From Mesorhizobium sp. LSJC280B00 (GTDB taxonomy: Bacteria > Pseudomonadota > Alphaproteobacteria > Rhizobiales > Rhizobiaceae), in NCBI RefSeq assembly GCF_000502835.1, contig NZ_AYVL01000008.1:93531-157530 (forward strand): a stretch of DNA of 64,000 nt, given 5' to 3'. The notes under the pieces were generated by a model, which had not been told where the DNA came from, made no database searches, and saw only the letters and a list, made by a program, of their open reading frames with translations. Within the stretch, counting starts at the first letter, position 1; each line of letters opens with the position of its first letter. Of the stretch, positions 8,372 through 17,879 are shown piece by piece. Both the position numbers and the translations under genes were made by a program.

Positions 8372-10441
8372 TCAATTGGTGCCAGTCAGGGCCCGCTGCA
8401 GGAAGACGTACTTCATCGCCGCCTGTGCGGCCTGCGGCCGCCGGTCGCCGCGTCCGCCATGGCCGCCCTCGGTCTCCTCGAAGAACAGCGTCTTGCCGTG
8501 GCCGGCCGCCTGCAGCCGTGCCGCCATCTTGCGGGCATGCCCGGGATGGACGCGATCGTCGGCGGTCGAGGTCGTCAGCAACACCGGCGGATAGGCTGCA
8601 TCCGTGTCTACATGCTGATAGGGCGAATAGGCGGCGAGCCAGGCTGCCTCTTCCGGCTTCGCCGGATCGCCATACTCGGCCATCCATGACGCGCCGGGCG
8701 GCAGCTCGGTGTAGCGCAGCATATCGAGCAGCGGCACGTCGATGATCACTGCACCGAACAATTCCGGGTGCTGGGTCAGCGAGACGCCGGTCAGCAAGCC
8801 ACCATTCGATCCGCCCTGGATGCCCAGTGTGGCGGGCGTAGCGATGCCGCGTTTGACCAGATCTTGCGCGACGGCAGCGAAATCGTCGAAGGCATTCTGG
8901 CGATTGGCCTTGAGCGCCGCCTGGTGCCAGTTCGGGCCGAACTCGCCGCCGCCGCGGATGTTGGCCTGCACATAGGCATTGCCCTTCTCCAGCCACAGCC
9001 TGCCGCGTACGCCGGCATAGCCGGGCAGCAGCGGCACTTCGAAGCCGCCATAGCCGTAAAGCAATGTCGGCACGGGTCCATGCAAGTCGCGCCTCCTGAC
9101 GACGAAGTACGGGATCATCGTGCCATCCTTCGAGCGCGCCTCGAACTGTTCGGAGACCAGGGACGACGCGTCGAAACGCGCCGGCTGCGACTTCACCGTT
9201 GCCAGCCCCGCGGCGTTGTCGTCCGACCAGATGATCGAGCTCGGCGTCAGGAAATCGGTGAAGGAGAAGGAGACGCTGGAACCGAAATGCTCGGCATGGC
9301 TGATGCCGACATTGCCGTTTTCGGGCAACGCCACGGGCTTGAACTCCCAGCCGCTGTCGCTGCGCTTGCCGGCGACGACCTTGCCGCGCACATTGTCCAT
9401 CAAATTGATGAACAGCCGGTCCTGCGTGCGGGCAATGCCGGCGATCGAGACGCGGTGCGCCGGCTCGAGCACGGTATCGAGGGATCCGAATAGCCCGGTT
9501 TCGATCCAGCGCTCGAAATCGAGTGAATAGAGTCCGTCGGGCTTACACAGCGTGCCGTCCGGCGCAGTCCACGGGGTACGCACGCCAAAGACGAGCTGGC
9601 CTTTGAACAGCGCCGTATCGGTGACGTCGTCCGGCAACGGGATGCGCCTGTTTCCGCCGGAAGGCAGCCGCAGGAAGCTGTGCGAGGCGAAGAAGTCGAT
9701 GGTCCGGGCGAGGAAGACATGACGCTTGTCGCCGTCGAATTCGACGGACCCGCCGGCGGCAAGATCCTGCTTCAGCGCCTCGAAGATCGGCATCGCCGCT
9801 TCCAGTGGCGTGCCGCGCCGCCAAAGCTTGACCACGCGCGGATAACCGGACTGGGTCTTGTCGTCCTCCTCGAAGGCGGCGGAAACGATAACCGTGTCCT
9901 CGTCCAGCCAGCTAAAGCTCGATTTCGAGGCAGGAGCGCGAAAGCCGCCATCGACGAACGATCTGCTTTCGATATCGAATTCGCGCATCTCGCTGGCATC
10001 GCCGCCATCCGGCGACAGGTTGAGCAGGCAGCGGCTGAAGTCGGGGTAGAGCCGGCTGGCGCCGCTGAACACCCATTTCACCCCCTCTTTCGCCGCCAGA
10101 CTGTCGAAGTCGATGATCGTCTGCCATTCCGGCTTGTCGGTCTTGTAGGAGGCGACGGTGGTGCGCCGCCAGAGGCCGAGTACGTTCGTCCGGTCCTGCC
10201 AGAAATTATAGACATAGCCGTTGATAGCGGCCCCGACGGCGATGTTATCCTCGGCTGTCATCAGGTCGAGCGCCGTCTCGAACGACGTCTGATAGGACGG
10301 ATCACCCTGCAGCTCCCCGACCGTAACTGCATTTTGGTGATGCACCCAGTCGAGCGCCTGCTTGCCCCTCCTGTCCTCAAGCCAGAGAAACGGGTCTTCG
10401 GCCGCCGAACCCGGCTGGCCCTTGGTATTCGATTTGGTCAT
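8372..10441 (-). CDS. Prolyl oligopeptidase family serine peptidase (S9A)
   Basis: 689 residues with an N-terminal beta-propeller and a C-terminal alpha/beta-hydrolase. The start DPFLWLEDRRGKQALDW is the classic S9A entry helix. The triad is Ser545 in GGSNGGLL, Asp629 in TADDRVHP and His661 in EGGHGGRG. It would cut proline-containing peptides in the cytoplasm, since no signal peptide is present. GGAG stands 5 nt upstream of the ATG at 10441; the longer frame upstream is an Arg-rich shadow overlapping the MFS gene. The MFS gene ends 96 bp upstream on the same strand. Confidence 0.92.
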   Translation of the reverse strand: MTKSNTKGQPGSAAEDPFLWLEDRRGKQALDWVHHQNAVTVGELQGDPSYQTSFETALDLMTAEDNIAVGAAINGYVYNFWQDRTNVLGLWRRTTVASYKTDKPEWQTIIDFDSLAAKEGVKWVFSGASRLYPDFSRCLLNLSPDGGDASEMREFDIESRSFVDGGFRAPASKSSFSWLDEDTVIVSAAFEEDDKTQSGYPRVVKLWRRGTPLEAAMPIFEALKQDLAAGGSVEFDGDKRHVFLARTIDFFASHSFLRLPSGGNRRIPLPDDVTDTALFKGQLVFGVRTPWTAPDGTLCKPDGLYSLDFERWIETGLFGSLDTVLEPAHRVSIAGIARTQDRLFINLMDNVRGKVVAGKRSDSGWEFKPVALPENGNVGISHAEHFGSSVSFSFTDFLTPSSIIWSDDNAAGLATVKSQPARFDASSLVSEQFEARSKDGTMIPYFVVRRRDLHGPVPTLLYGYGGFEVPLLPGYAGVRGRLWLEKGNAYVQANIRGGGEFGPNWHQAALKANRQNAFDDFAAVAQDLVKRGIATPATLGIQGGSNGGLLTGVSLTQHPELFGAVIIDVPLLDMLRYTELPPGASWMAEYGDPAKPEEAAWLAAYSPYQHVDTDAAYPPVLLTTSTADDRVHPGHARKMAARLQAAGHGKTLFFEETEGGHGGRGDRRPQAAQAAMKYVFLQRALTGTN

Positions 10442-10536
10442 GAGGTCTCCGGTTGAGTCGGGTGGCGACATAGCCAAGATCGACATGGGGCCGCTTACAT
10501 TCAAGCCATTCGTCAGAAACGGCGGCTTTCTGGCAT

Positions 10537-11697
10537 TCACACCATCCGTCTTCGAATGACCGTTACAACTGCCAGCGCCAGGCAAATGGCACCGAGCGTC
10601 ATTGGCAGGCCGCCGGCGCCAACAACATCCATGGCGCTGCCCGCCAGCGGCGGCACGGCGATGCCGCCGACGCCCCACATCAGCGAGAAGGCGGCGTTGC
10701 CGGCGACCAGTGCCGAGCCGGTGAACCGCTCGCCGAGTTCAATGATCGACATCGTGTAAATGCCGTAGGAAACCGCGCCCCAGATGAAGACGCACGGCCA
10801 GATCAGCGGCGTCTCGATGAGAACCGGCAACAGAACGCATCCCAGCACCGTCATCGAAACACAGATGAACCGCACCAGCCGCGCCGTCAGTCGTTCCGCC
10901 AGCAGGCCGAGCGGCACCTGCATAGCGATGTTGCCGGCGATCATCACCGACAGCAGCGCCGACATGCGCGCTTCGGCGATGCCATAATGTGTTCCGTAGA
11001 CCGGCAGCAAGGCGAGCACCGCCTGTTCGAAACCGGCGGCCACGATCACTGCCGATAACAGCAGCCACGCCTGCGGCACGAACCCCAGCACCGAAACGCG
11101 GTGCCCGCTCTCGTCGACCTTGGGCAGCCGTGCCAGCACCGAGGCGAGGCAGGCGCCGCAAAACAGGAATGCGGCGATGCCGACGAGGAACGGCGGCCAT
11201 CCCTCGGTGCCGACCGCAAGCAGGCACAGCGGCCCCGCCGCAAAGCCCGCCGAAATGATGGTCGAATAGATGCCCATGACGCGGCCGCGGCGTGTCGGCG
11301 GCGCCAGTGCGATCACCCAGACTTCGCTCAGCACGTAGAGCGGGTTGGTGACGGCGCCGATCAAAAAGCGCAGAGGAAACCACAGATAGACATTTTGCGT
11401 CCAGCCGATCAGCGCCAGCACCAGCGCGGAAAGTGCCGCGCAAGTAAGCGCGGTGCGCCCTGCCCCGAAACGCCGCGCCAGCGCCGGAACCAGCGGCGAC
11501 GAGACGATGAAGCCGATCGGCGTCATTGCCGCCGACAGGCCGATCATGGCCGGCGAAACGCCCTGGCGCTGCAGGATGAAGCTCAACAGCGGATAGCTCA
11601 GCCCTTGCGCGATGGCGAACACCGAGACGGTGGCGATCACGCCGGTGATCGCCGCCCATTGCACTGTCTCGCCGCTGTCCTGTTTCGCCCGGTCCAT
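10537..11697 (-). CDS. MFS transporter, YcaD-like
   Basis: 386 residues forming about 12 hydrophobic segments in the inner membrane. The loop-2/3 region ALARRFGAGRTALTCA and the loop-8/9 region LAERLTARLVRFI are the MFS signature pair. PTRRGRVMGIYSTIISAGFAAGP in the middle marks helix 5 of the YcaD/quinolone-type subgroup. The substrate is unknown. It sits upstream of the prolyl oligopeptidase on the same strand, so co-transcription is possible, for example uptake or export of a small peptide or amine. That is only a guess. Confidence 0.85.
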   Translation of the reverse strand: MDRAKQDSGETVQWAAITGVIATVSVFAIAQGLSYPLLSFILQRQGVSPAMIGLSAAMTPIGFIVSSPLVPALARRFGAGRTALTCAALSALVLALIGWTQNVYLWFPLRFLIGAVTNPLYVLSEVWVIALAPPTRRGRVMGIYSTIISAGFAAGPLCLLAVGTEGWPPFLVGIAAFLFCGACLASVLARLPKVDESGHRVSVLGFVPQAWLLLSAVIVAAGFEQAVLALLPVYGTHYGIAEARMSALLSVMIAGNIAMQVPLGLLAERLTARLVRFICVSMTVLGCVLLPVLIETPLIWPCVFIWGAVSYGIYTMSIIELGERFTGSALVAGNAAFSLMWGVGGIAVPPLAGSAMDVVGAGGLPMTLGAICLALAVVTVIRRRMV

Positions 11698-11905
11698 GAT
11701 GCAGGACTAGCGTTTCGCTTTCATCGCGGTAAGCACCGGCAACGAAAACCGCTTGCGCCAGCCGGAAGAGATAAGAGCCTGACGATCCCTCCGGCTGCCC
11801 TTCAGGCATGTCGCTTCCCTCGTCCTAGTGGTCGCCGCCTCCGCAATGGCTGGCCGGCCGGCAGTCCATTATGCCGCCGCATTGCCGCAGCGTACGAGGA
11901 CTATC

Positions 11906-13483
11906 ATGACCGCCGCCCTTCAGCCCGCCGAACCTGCATTGGCAAACGACCGCGCCCGTCGCGGCGGCCGCGCGGGAAAGCGTGCCGGCGGATCGGCGGC
12001 GTTCGAGCAGCCGCCGTTTCGGCAGTTGAAGAACCCGCTGGCGCCGACCCGGCTGGTTTCCGACGACGAGCTGGAATCTATCCACCTCGCCTCTCTGCGC
12101 GTGCTGCGGGAAATCGGCGTCGACGTGCTGCATGACGAAGCCCGGCGCATCATGAAGGCGCATGGCGCCGATGTCCGCGAAGGCAGCGAGCGGGTGCGCT
12201 TCGACAGTGACATGATCCTGGAACTGGTTGCGCACTGCCCGCCGGAATTCACCATCCACGCCCGCAACCCGGCGCACAACGTGCGCTTCGGCGGCGATAA
12301 TCTGATCATCTCGATGATGGCGTCGGCGCCCAATTGCTCCGACGTCGACCGCGGCCGCCGGCCGGGCAACCAGCAGGACTACCGCAACTTCCTCAAGCTT
12401 GCGCAGATGCACAACATATTGAACTGCACGGGCGGCTATCCGGTCGAGCCGATCGACATCCATCCGTCCGTCCGCCACCTTGAATGCATCCGTGACCTCG
12501 CCACGCTGACCGACAAGATGTTCCACATCTATTCGCTCGGCAAGGAGCGCAACGTCGACGGCATCGAGATCACCAGGATCGCACGTGGCATCAGCCATGA
12601 GCAGTTGCTTGCAGAGCCGTCGGTATTCACCATCATCAACACCAATTCGCCGCTCAAGCTCGACGTGCCGATGATGGAAGGCATCATCCAGATGTCGAGC
12701 AAGGGCCAGGTGGTCATCGTGACGCCGTTCACCCTGTCCGGCGCCATGGCGCCGGTGACGATTGCCGGCGCGCTGGTGCAGCAGAATGCCGAGGCGCTGT
12801 CCGGCATCGCCTTTGCGCAGATGGTGCGCAAGGGCGCGCCTGTCGGCTACGGCGGCTTCACCTCGAACGTCGATATGAAGTCCGGCGCGCCGGCCTTCGG
12901 CACGCCGGAATATATGAAGGCGCAGCTGGTCGGCGGGCAGCTCGCCCGCCGCTACAACATCCCCTACCGCACCTCCAACACCTGCGCCGCCAACACGGTC
13001 GATGCGCAGGCCGCCTATGAAAGCGTGTTCTCACTGTGGGGCGCCATCCAGGGCGGCGGCAATCTGATGATGCATGCGGCCGGCTGGCTGGAAGGCGGCC
13101 TGCGCTGCTCCTACGAGAAGACCATCCTCGACATAGACCTGTTGCAGATGGTCGCCGAGTTCCTGACGCCGCTCGATCTTTCCGAGGAAGCACTCGGTTT
13201 CGACGCCATACAGTCCGTCGGCCCCGGCGGCCATTTCTTCGGCACCCAGCACACGCAGGACCGCTACAAGACCGCGTTCTATGCGCCTATTATCTCGGAC
13301 TGGCGCAATTTCGAGAGTTGGGCGGAGGCCGGGTCGCCGACGGCGCTCGAAAAGGCCAATCGCGTCTGGAAGGAACGGCTGGCCTCCTATGAAGAGCCTT
13401 ACATGGATCCGGCAATCAGGGAGGAGCTCAACGCTTTCGTCGACAAGCGCCGGGCCGAAGGCGGCGCGCCGACCGATTTCTGA
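11906..13483 (+). CDS. MttB-superfamily (trimethylamine methyltransferase-like) corrinoid methyltransferase, non-pyrrolysine
   Basis: 525 residues of the MttB TIM-barrel superfamily. Family blocks include HARNPAHNVRFGG, TPFTLSGAMAPVTIAGALVQ, SGAPAFGTPEYMKAQLVGGQ and DAQAAYESVFSLWGA. There is no in-frame amber codon, so this is a non-pyrrolysine member. Characterised relatives such as MtgB move a methyl from glycine betaine, and others from proline betaine or carnitine, to a corrinoid protein. The likely partner is the corrinoid protein at 29812. The ATG at 11906 has GAGGA upstream; the ORF itself is open 78 bp further. The N-terminus is Arg/Gly-rich (RARRGGRAGKRAGG, residues 16-29). It is followed 132 bp later by a DMGDH-like gene, which suggests sequential demethylation of one compound. 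Confidence 0.9.
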   Translation: MTAALQPAEPALANDRARRGGRAGKRAGGSAAFEQPPFRQLKNPLAPTRLVSDDELESIHLASLRVLREIGVDVLHDEARRIMKAHGADVREGSERVRFDSDMILELVAHCPPEFTIHARNPAHNVRFGGDNLIISMMASAPNCSDVDRGRRPGNQQDYRNFLKLAQMHNILNCTGGYPVEPIDIHPSVRHLECIRDLATLTDKMFHIYSLGKERNVDGIEITRIARGISHEQLLAEPSVFTIINTNSPLKLDVPMMEGIIQMSSKGQVVIVTPFTLSGAMAPVTIAGALVQQNAEALSGIAFAQMVRKGAPVGYGGFTSNVDMKSGAPAFGTPEYMKAQLVGGQLARRYNIPYRTSNTCAANTVDAQAAYESVFSLWGAIQGGGNLMMHAAGWLEGGLRCSYEKTILDIDLLQMVAEFLTPLDLSEEALGFDAIQSVGPGGHFFGTQHTQDRYKTAFYAPIISDWRNFESWAEAGSPTALEKANRVWKERLASYEEPYMDPAIREELNAFVDKRRAEGGAPTDF

Positions 13484-13615
13484 TCATCTGATGAGTAGTC
13501 GACCCCCACTCCGTCTTGATGGCAGGCTGGCCGGAAACATCGCTGTATCCGATCTCCGCTTTGTTTTCGCGCCCCGCTCACTCGATTCAATCTCTTCAAA
13601 AACGGAATTATCTTC

Positions 13616-16213
13616 ATGAAATCTCATGCAAAAGCGGTTGTCATCGGCGGCGGGGTCGTTGGCTGCTCGGTGCTCTATCATCTGGCCAAGGCTGGCTGGA
13701 ACGACATCATGCTGATCGAGCGTTCGGAGCTCACTTCCGGCTCGTCCTGGCATGCGGCGGGCGGCTTCCATACGCTGAACGGCGATCCCAACGTCGCCAA
13801 GCTGCAGGCCTACACGGTGCAGCTTTACAAGGAGATCGAGGAGATTTCCGGCCAATCCTGCTCGCTGCACCTGACCGGCGGCGTGATGATGGCTGACACG
13901 CCCGAGCGCATGGACTTCTTGCGGCTCGCCCACGCCAAGGGCCGCTATCTCGGCATGGACACCGAACTGATCACGCCGTCCGAAGCCAAGGCGATGTTCC
14001 CGCTGATGGACGAGACGAATTTCGTCGGCGCCATGTGGGATCCAGTCGAGGGTCATCTCGACCCTTCCGGCACCACCCATGCCTATGCCAAGGCCGCCAG
14101 GAAGCTAGGCGCCGAGATCGTACTGCGCAACCGCGTCGTGGAACTGACGCAGGAGGTCGACGGCACCTGGAACGTCGTCACTGAGCAAGGCACAGTCAAA
14201 GCCGAGCATGTGGTTAACTGCGGCGGCCTGTGGGCGCGCGAGATCGGTCGCATGGTCGGCGTCGAACTGCCGGTGCTGGCCATGGAGCACATGTATCTCC
14301 TGACCGAGCCGATGCCGGAGGTCGAGGAATTCAACAAGTCGACCGGCCGCGAGATGATTGGCGTGCTCGATTTCAAGGGCGAGATCTATACCCGCCAGGA
14401 GCGCAACGGCATCCTGCTCGGCACCTATGAAAAGGCCTGCAAGCCGTGGTCGCCGGTCAGCACGCCCTGGGATTTCGGCCACGAGCTGCTGCAGCCAGAC
14501 ATCGACCGCATCGCGCCGTCGCTCGAGATCGGCTTCAAGCATTTCCCCGGCATCGAGAAGGCCGGCATCAAGCAGATCATCAACGGCCCCTTCACCTTCG
14601 CGCTGGACGGCAACCCGCTGGTCGGCCCGGTGCAGGGCCTGACCAATTTCTGGTGCGCCTGCGCCGTCATGGCCGGCTTCAGCCAGGGCGGCGGCGTCGG
14701 CCTGGCGCTGTCGAACTGGATGGTCCATGGCGACCCCGGCTTCGACGTCTGGGGCATGGACGTTGCGCGCTTCGGCGAATGGGCAACGCTGCGCTATACC
14801 AACGCAAAGGTCCGCGAAAATTATTCGCGCCGCTTCTCCATCCGCTTTCCCAACGAGGAATTACCGGCGGCAAGACCAGCGCAGACGACCCCGCTTTACG
14901 ACACCATGCTCGCCAACAACGCCGTCATGGGCGACAGCTGGGGTCTCGAAACCCCGCTCTGGTTCGCGCCGAAAGGCTCGGAGCCGAAGGACGTCGTGTC
15001 CTTCCACCGCTCCAATGATTTCCGCCCGATCGGCGAGGAAGTGCGCGCCACCCGCGAGAGGGTCGGCGTCACCGAGATCGCCAACTTCGCCAAATACGAA
15101 GTCTCCGGGCCAGGGGCCGAGGACTTCCTCAACCGTCTGATGACCAATCGCATGCCGAAGACCGGCCGCATCGTGCTGACGCCCATGCTGAACGAGTTCG
15201 GCCGGCTGATCGGGGACTTCACCATTGCCAAGGCGGGCCCAAGGGGTGGGGAAGACCGCTTCATGATATGGGGTTCTTCGGCAGCGCAAAAATACCACAT
15301 GCGCTGGTTCGAGAAGCATCTGCCGAAGGACGGTCCAAGGGCGTCAGAGGTGCGCATCCACCGCTTCGACCAGACGCTGGTCGGGTTGTCGATCGCCGGG
15401 CCGAAATCCCGCGACCTGCTGCAGAAACTGGTCGATGTCGACATCTCGACCAAGGCCTTCCGCTTCATGGATTTCCGCGAGATGGCGGTCGGCGGAGCGC
15501 CCTGCATGGTCAACCGGATCACCTACACCGGCGACCTCGGCTATGAGATCTGGATGGCGCCTGCCTACCAGCGCCTGGTCTACAAGGCAATCAAGGAGGC
15601 TGGCGAAGAGTTTGGCCTTGTCGATTTCGGCATGCGGGCTTTGCTCTCGATGCGCCTTGAGAAGAACTTCCCGACCTGGTTCCGCGAGTTACGTCCGATC
15701 TACGGACCGTTCGAAGGCTCGATGGACCGCTTCATCAAGCTAGAGAAGAACGACTTCATCGGCCGGGAAGCAGCGGCCAAGGAACAGGCAGAAGGGCCGA
15801 AACTGCGCCGTGTCTCCTTCATCGTCGATGCCGCGGATGCAGACGTCATGGGCGACGAGCCGATCTGGGCCAAGGTCGGCGGCAAGGATTACGGCACCGT
15901 GGAAAAGCCGCATGGCTATGGCGCGCCGCGCTTCGACGCGGGCGGCAAGGAAGTGCGCGGCTCGAACGCCGCCGAAGGCGCGTCTGCCGTGCGCGGCATT
16001 GTCGACGGCGACTGGCGCGTGGTCGGCTGGGTCACCTCCGGCGGCTATGCGCATTATGTCGAGAAGTCGATGGCGCAAGGCTATGTACCGGCAGCGCTTG
16101 CCGAGAACGAGAGCGCCGGGCTGTTCGAGATCGAAATCCTCGGGCACCGGCGTCCCGCACGCATCAATGTCGAGCCGCCCTTCGACCCGAGCGGCGAAAA
16201 GATGAGGACGTAG
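13616..16213 (+). CDS. FAD-dependent dimethylglycine/sarcosine dehydrogenase-like protein with GcvT domain
   Basis: 865 residues: an N-terminal DAO oxidase domain (GGGVVGCSVLYHLA, residues 11-24), the FAO_M linker, then GcvT aminomethyltransferase and its C-terminal barrel. His46 in SGSSWHAAGG is the position of the covalent 8-alpha-histidyl FAD in dimethylglycine dehydrogenase. Such enzymes oxidise an N-methyl group and hand formaldehyde to tetrahydrofolate as 5,10-methylene-THF. It directly follows an MttB gene, so a quaternary amine demethylated once by MttB could be demethylated again here. The exact substrate is unproved. No strong ribosome site is seen before the ATG. Confidence 0.9.
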   Translation: MKSHAKAVVIGGGVVGCSVLYHLAKAGWNDIMLIERSELTSGSSWHAAGGFHTLNGDPNVAKLQAYTVQLYKEIEEISGQSCSLHLTGGVMMADTPERMDFLRLAHAKGRYLGMDTELITPSEAKAMFPLMDETNFVGAMWDPVEGHLDPSGTTHAYAKAARKLGAEIVLRNRVVELTQEVDGTWNVVTEQGTVKAEHVVNCGGLWAREIGRMVGVELPVLAMEHMYLLTEPMPEVEEFNKSTGREMIGVLDFKGEIYTRQERNGILLGTYEKACKPWSPVSTPWDFGHELLQPDIDRIAPSLEIGFKHFPGIEKAGIKQIINGPFTFALDGNPLVGPVQGLTNFWCACAVMAGFSQGGGVGLALSNWMVHGDPGFDVWGMDVARFGEWATLRYTNAKVRENYSRRFSIRFPNEELPAARPAQTTPLYDTMLANNAVMGDSWGLETPLWFAPKGSEPKDVVSFHRSNDFRPIGEEVRATRERVGVTEIANFAKYEVSGPGAEDFLNRLMTNRMPKTGRIVLTPMLNEFGRLIGDFTIAKAGPRGGEDRFMIWGSSAAQKYHMRWFEKHLPKDGPRASEVRIHRFDQTLVGLSIAGPKSRDLLQKLVDVDISTKAFRFMDFREMAVGGAPCMVNRITYTGDLGYEIWMAPAYQRLVYKAIKEAGEEFGLVDFGMRALLSMRLEKNFPTWFRELRPIYGPFEGSMDRFIKLEKNDFIGREAAAKEQAEGPKLRRVSFIVDAADADVMGDEPIWAKVGGKDYGTVEKPHGYGAPRFDAGGKEVRGSNAAEGASAVRGIVDGDWRVVGWVTSGGYAHYVEKSMAQGYVPAALAENESAGLFEIEILGHRRPARINVEPPFDPSGEKMRT

Positions 16214-16301
16214 GCGCAGCCAGCCGGTCGCATTGTGCGGAGCATACTCTTCATGCTAGCGCAGCCGGCAACACTCTGCTGGCAAGGGCGATGAGATTTC
16301 A

Positions 16302-17879
16302 TTGAAGTACAATCTGAGATGGGCCGAGTGGCTGGCCGAGGGACGGATCGGCCCCTTCCCGGCGGCGATCGTCATGGTCGCGGCTTATTTTGCCTTGCAG
16401 ACCATCATACTGTCCCTGTTGAGCTCTTGGGCGGGAACCGGCGTCGGCATCGATGATGCGGAGCAACTGATCTATGTTCCGCATCTCTGGGCTGGATATG
16501 GCGGCTCGCAACCACCTCTCTACACCTGGATCAACTGGCTGGCCGCGCATGTTTTCGGCACCAGTATCTTCACGCTGAAGCTCGTCAAATACTCCGTGCT
16601 GTTCCTTGCCGCCTGCAGCGTGTTCGCCGCCATGCGGCGGTTCGGCTACACCAAGGCGACAGCGGCGGCGGCCATGTTCGGCCTGTTTACGATCCCGCAG
16701 ATCGTCTGGGAATCGCAGCGCGCCTTGTCGCATTCCGTCGCCGTCGTCGGCTTCTGCTCGCTGCTCCTGCTGGCCATGGCCTATCTTCTCGAGCGGCGAA
16801 GCATGATCGCCTATGCGGCGTTTGGCCTGGCTACCGCGGCGGCAATTCTTGCCAAATATAATGATGTCTTCCTCGTGGTGGCCCTTGTTGCGGCCGTGCT
16901 GTCGCTGCGCGAATGGCGCGGCGCGATCCTCGATCCGAAGTTCGCCATCAGCATAGCAGTCGCGATATTGGTGCTGGCGCCAACCACCTATTGGAGCCTC
17001 ATGCATCCCGCCGATTTATTGTCGAGAGGCGAGAAGTTCGGAATAGACGCGCAACAAGGGCGCGTGGCGGCGGCCTTTGTCGGCGCCGGCAAGTTTATCA
17101 TGGGCACCTTCAATTTCGCGGTCTTGCCCGTTCTCGTTTCCGCCCTCACTTTCTGGCTGGCGAAGTTCCGTTTCTCCGAGCGGCACCCGAAAGGTCCGGC
17201 AAGGGAAATTCTGTTGTGGCGTACTTTGGCGCTCGGCTTGGCCATGCTGGCAATACTTGTACTTGCCACCGGCGTGACGGTGGTCAAGGACCGCTGGCTG
17301 CTGCCCGTCCTGTTCATCTTGCCGCTGGCCATCGTCGCTACAATGGAACGGCTGGCGCCGCGGGGCAGGAATGCGCAGCTTCTGGTGATCGCGGCTGGAG
17401 CGATCATCGCCGTGCTGCTCGCGCCCGCCACCTGGTACGTCCAGATAAACGGGACCAGTGGCCTCTCGCGGATGATCCGCGTGGATTACCCCGCCCTCTA
17501 TCGCCAGCTGACTGCGGACGGACCGGTCAAAACCGCAATATCTGATGGTGCATGGGTCGGAAACCTGCGGTTGGTCGACGAAAAACTGGTCGCACTTGAC
17601 CAGGAAGTGCCTAATTTCGAAACGCTGATGCAGGAGCCAGCCGTACTCGTCTGGCTTGACCGAGACGATCCGCGGCCGGTCATTTTGGAGCAGCTCAAAG
17701 CGGCCGGCTATGAGCCGGACGGCCAACCACGGCAAATGATGGTTCCGCTGTTGCGCGGCACCGGCAAGTCCGCCCGGGCCGGCGCCTATGTAAGATTGAA
17801 GAGAATGGCGGTGGGAGAAGCCACGGCGCCTAAGGAAGGCGTTAGCGGAGGAGCCGAGGGTGGACAGGAACCCGACTGA
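16302..17879 (+). CDS. Glycosyltransferase family 39 (ArnT/PMT-like) membrane protein
   Basis: 525 residues with many hydrophobic segments. The first periplasmic loop contains GIDDAEQLIYVPHLWAGYG, where the acidic pair near the membrane is the GT39 hallmark, followed by QPPLYTWINWLA, the usual PPL-W motif. These enzymes move a sugar from a polyprenyl-phosphate donor to lipid or protein on the outer face of the inner membrane. The start is a TTG (16302); no ATG fits. Its last 20 bases overlap the next gene, so the two are translationally linked, which is odd given unrelated products. Confidence 0.8.
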   Translation: MKYNLRWAEWLAEGRIGPFPAAIVMVAAYFALQTIILSLLSSWAGTGVGIDDAEQLIYVPHLWAGYGGSQPPLYTWINWLAAHVFGTSIFTLKLVKYSVLFLAACSVFAAMRRFGYTKATAAAAMFGLFTIPQIVWESQRALSHSVAVVGFCSLLLLAMAYLLERRSMIAYAAFGLATAAAILAKYNDVFLVVALVAAVLSLREWRGAILDPKFAISIAVAILVLAPTTYWSLMHPADLLSRGEKFGIDAQQGRVAAAFVGAGKFIMGTFNFAVLPVLVSALTFWLAKFRFSERHPKGPAREILLWRTLALGLAMLAILVLATGVTVVKDRWLLPVLFILPLAIVATMERLAPRGRNAQLLVIAAGAIIAVLLAPATWYVQINGTSGLSRMIRVDYPALYRQLTADGPVKTAISDGAWVGNLRLVDEKLVALDQEVPNFETLMQEPAVLVWLDRDDPRPVILEQLKAAGYEPDGQPRQMMVPLLRGTGKSARAGAYVRLKRMAVGEATAPKEGVSGGAEGGQEPD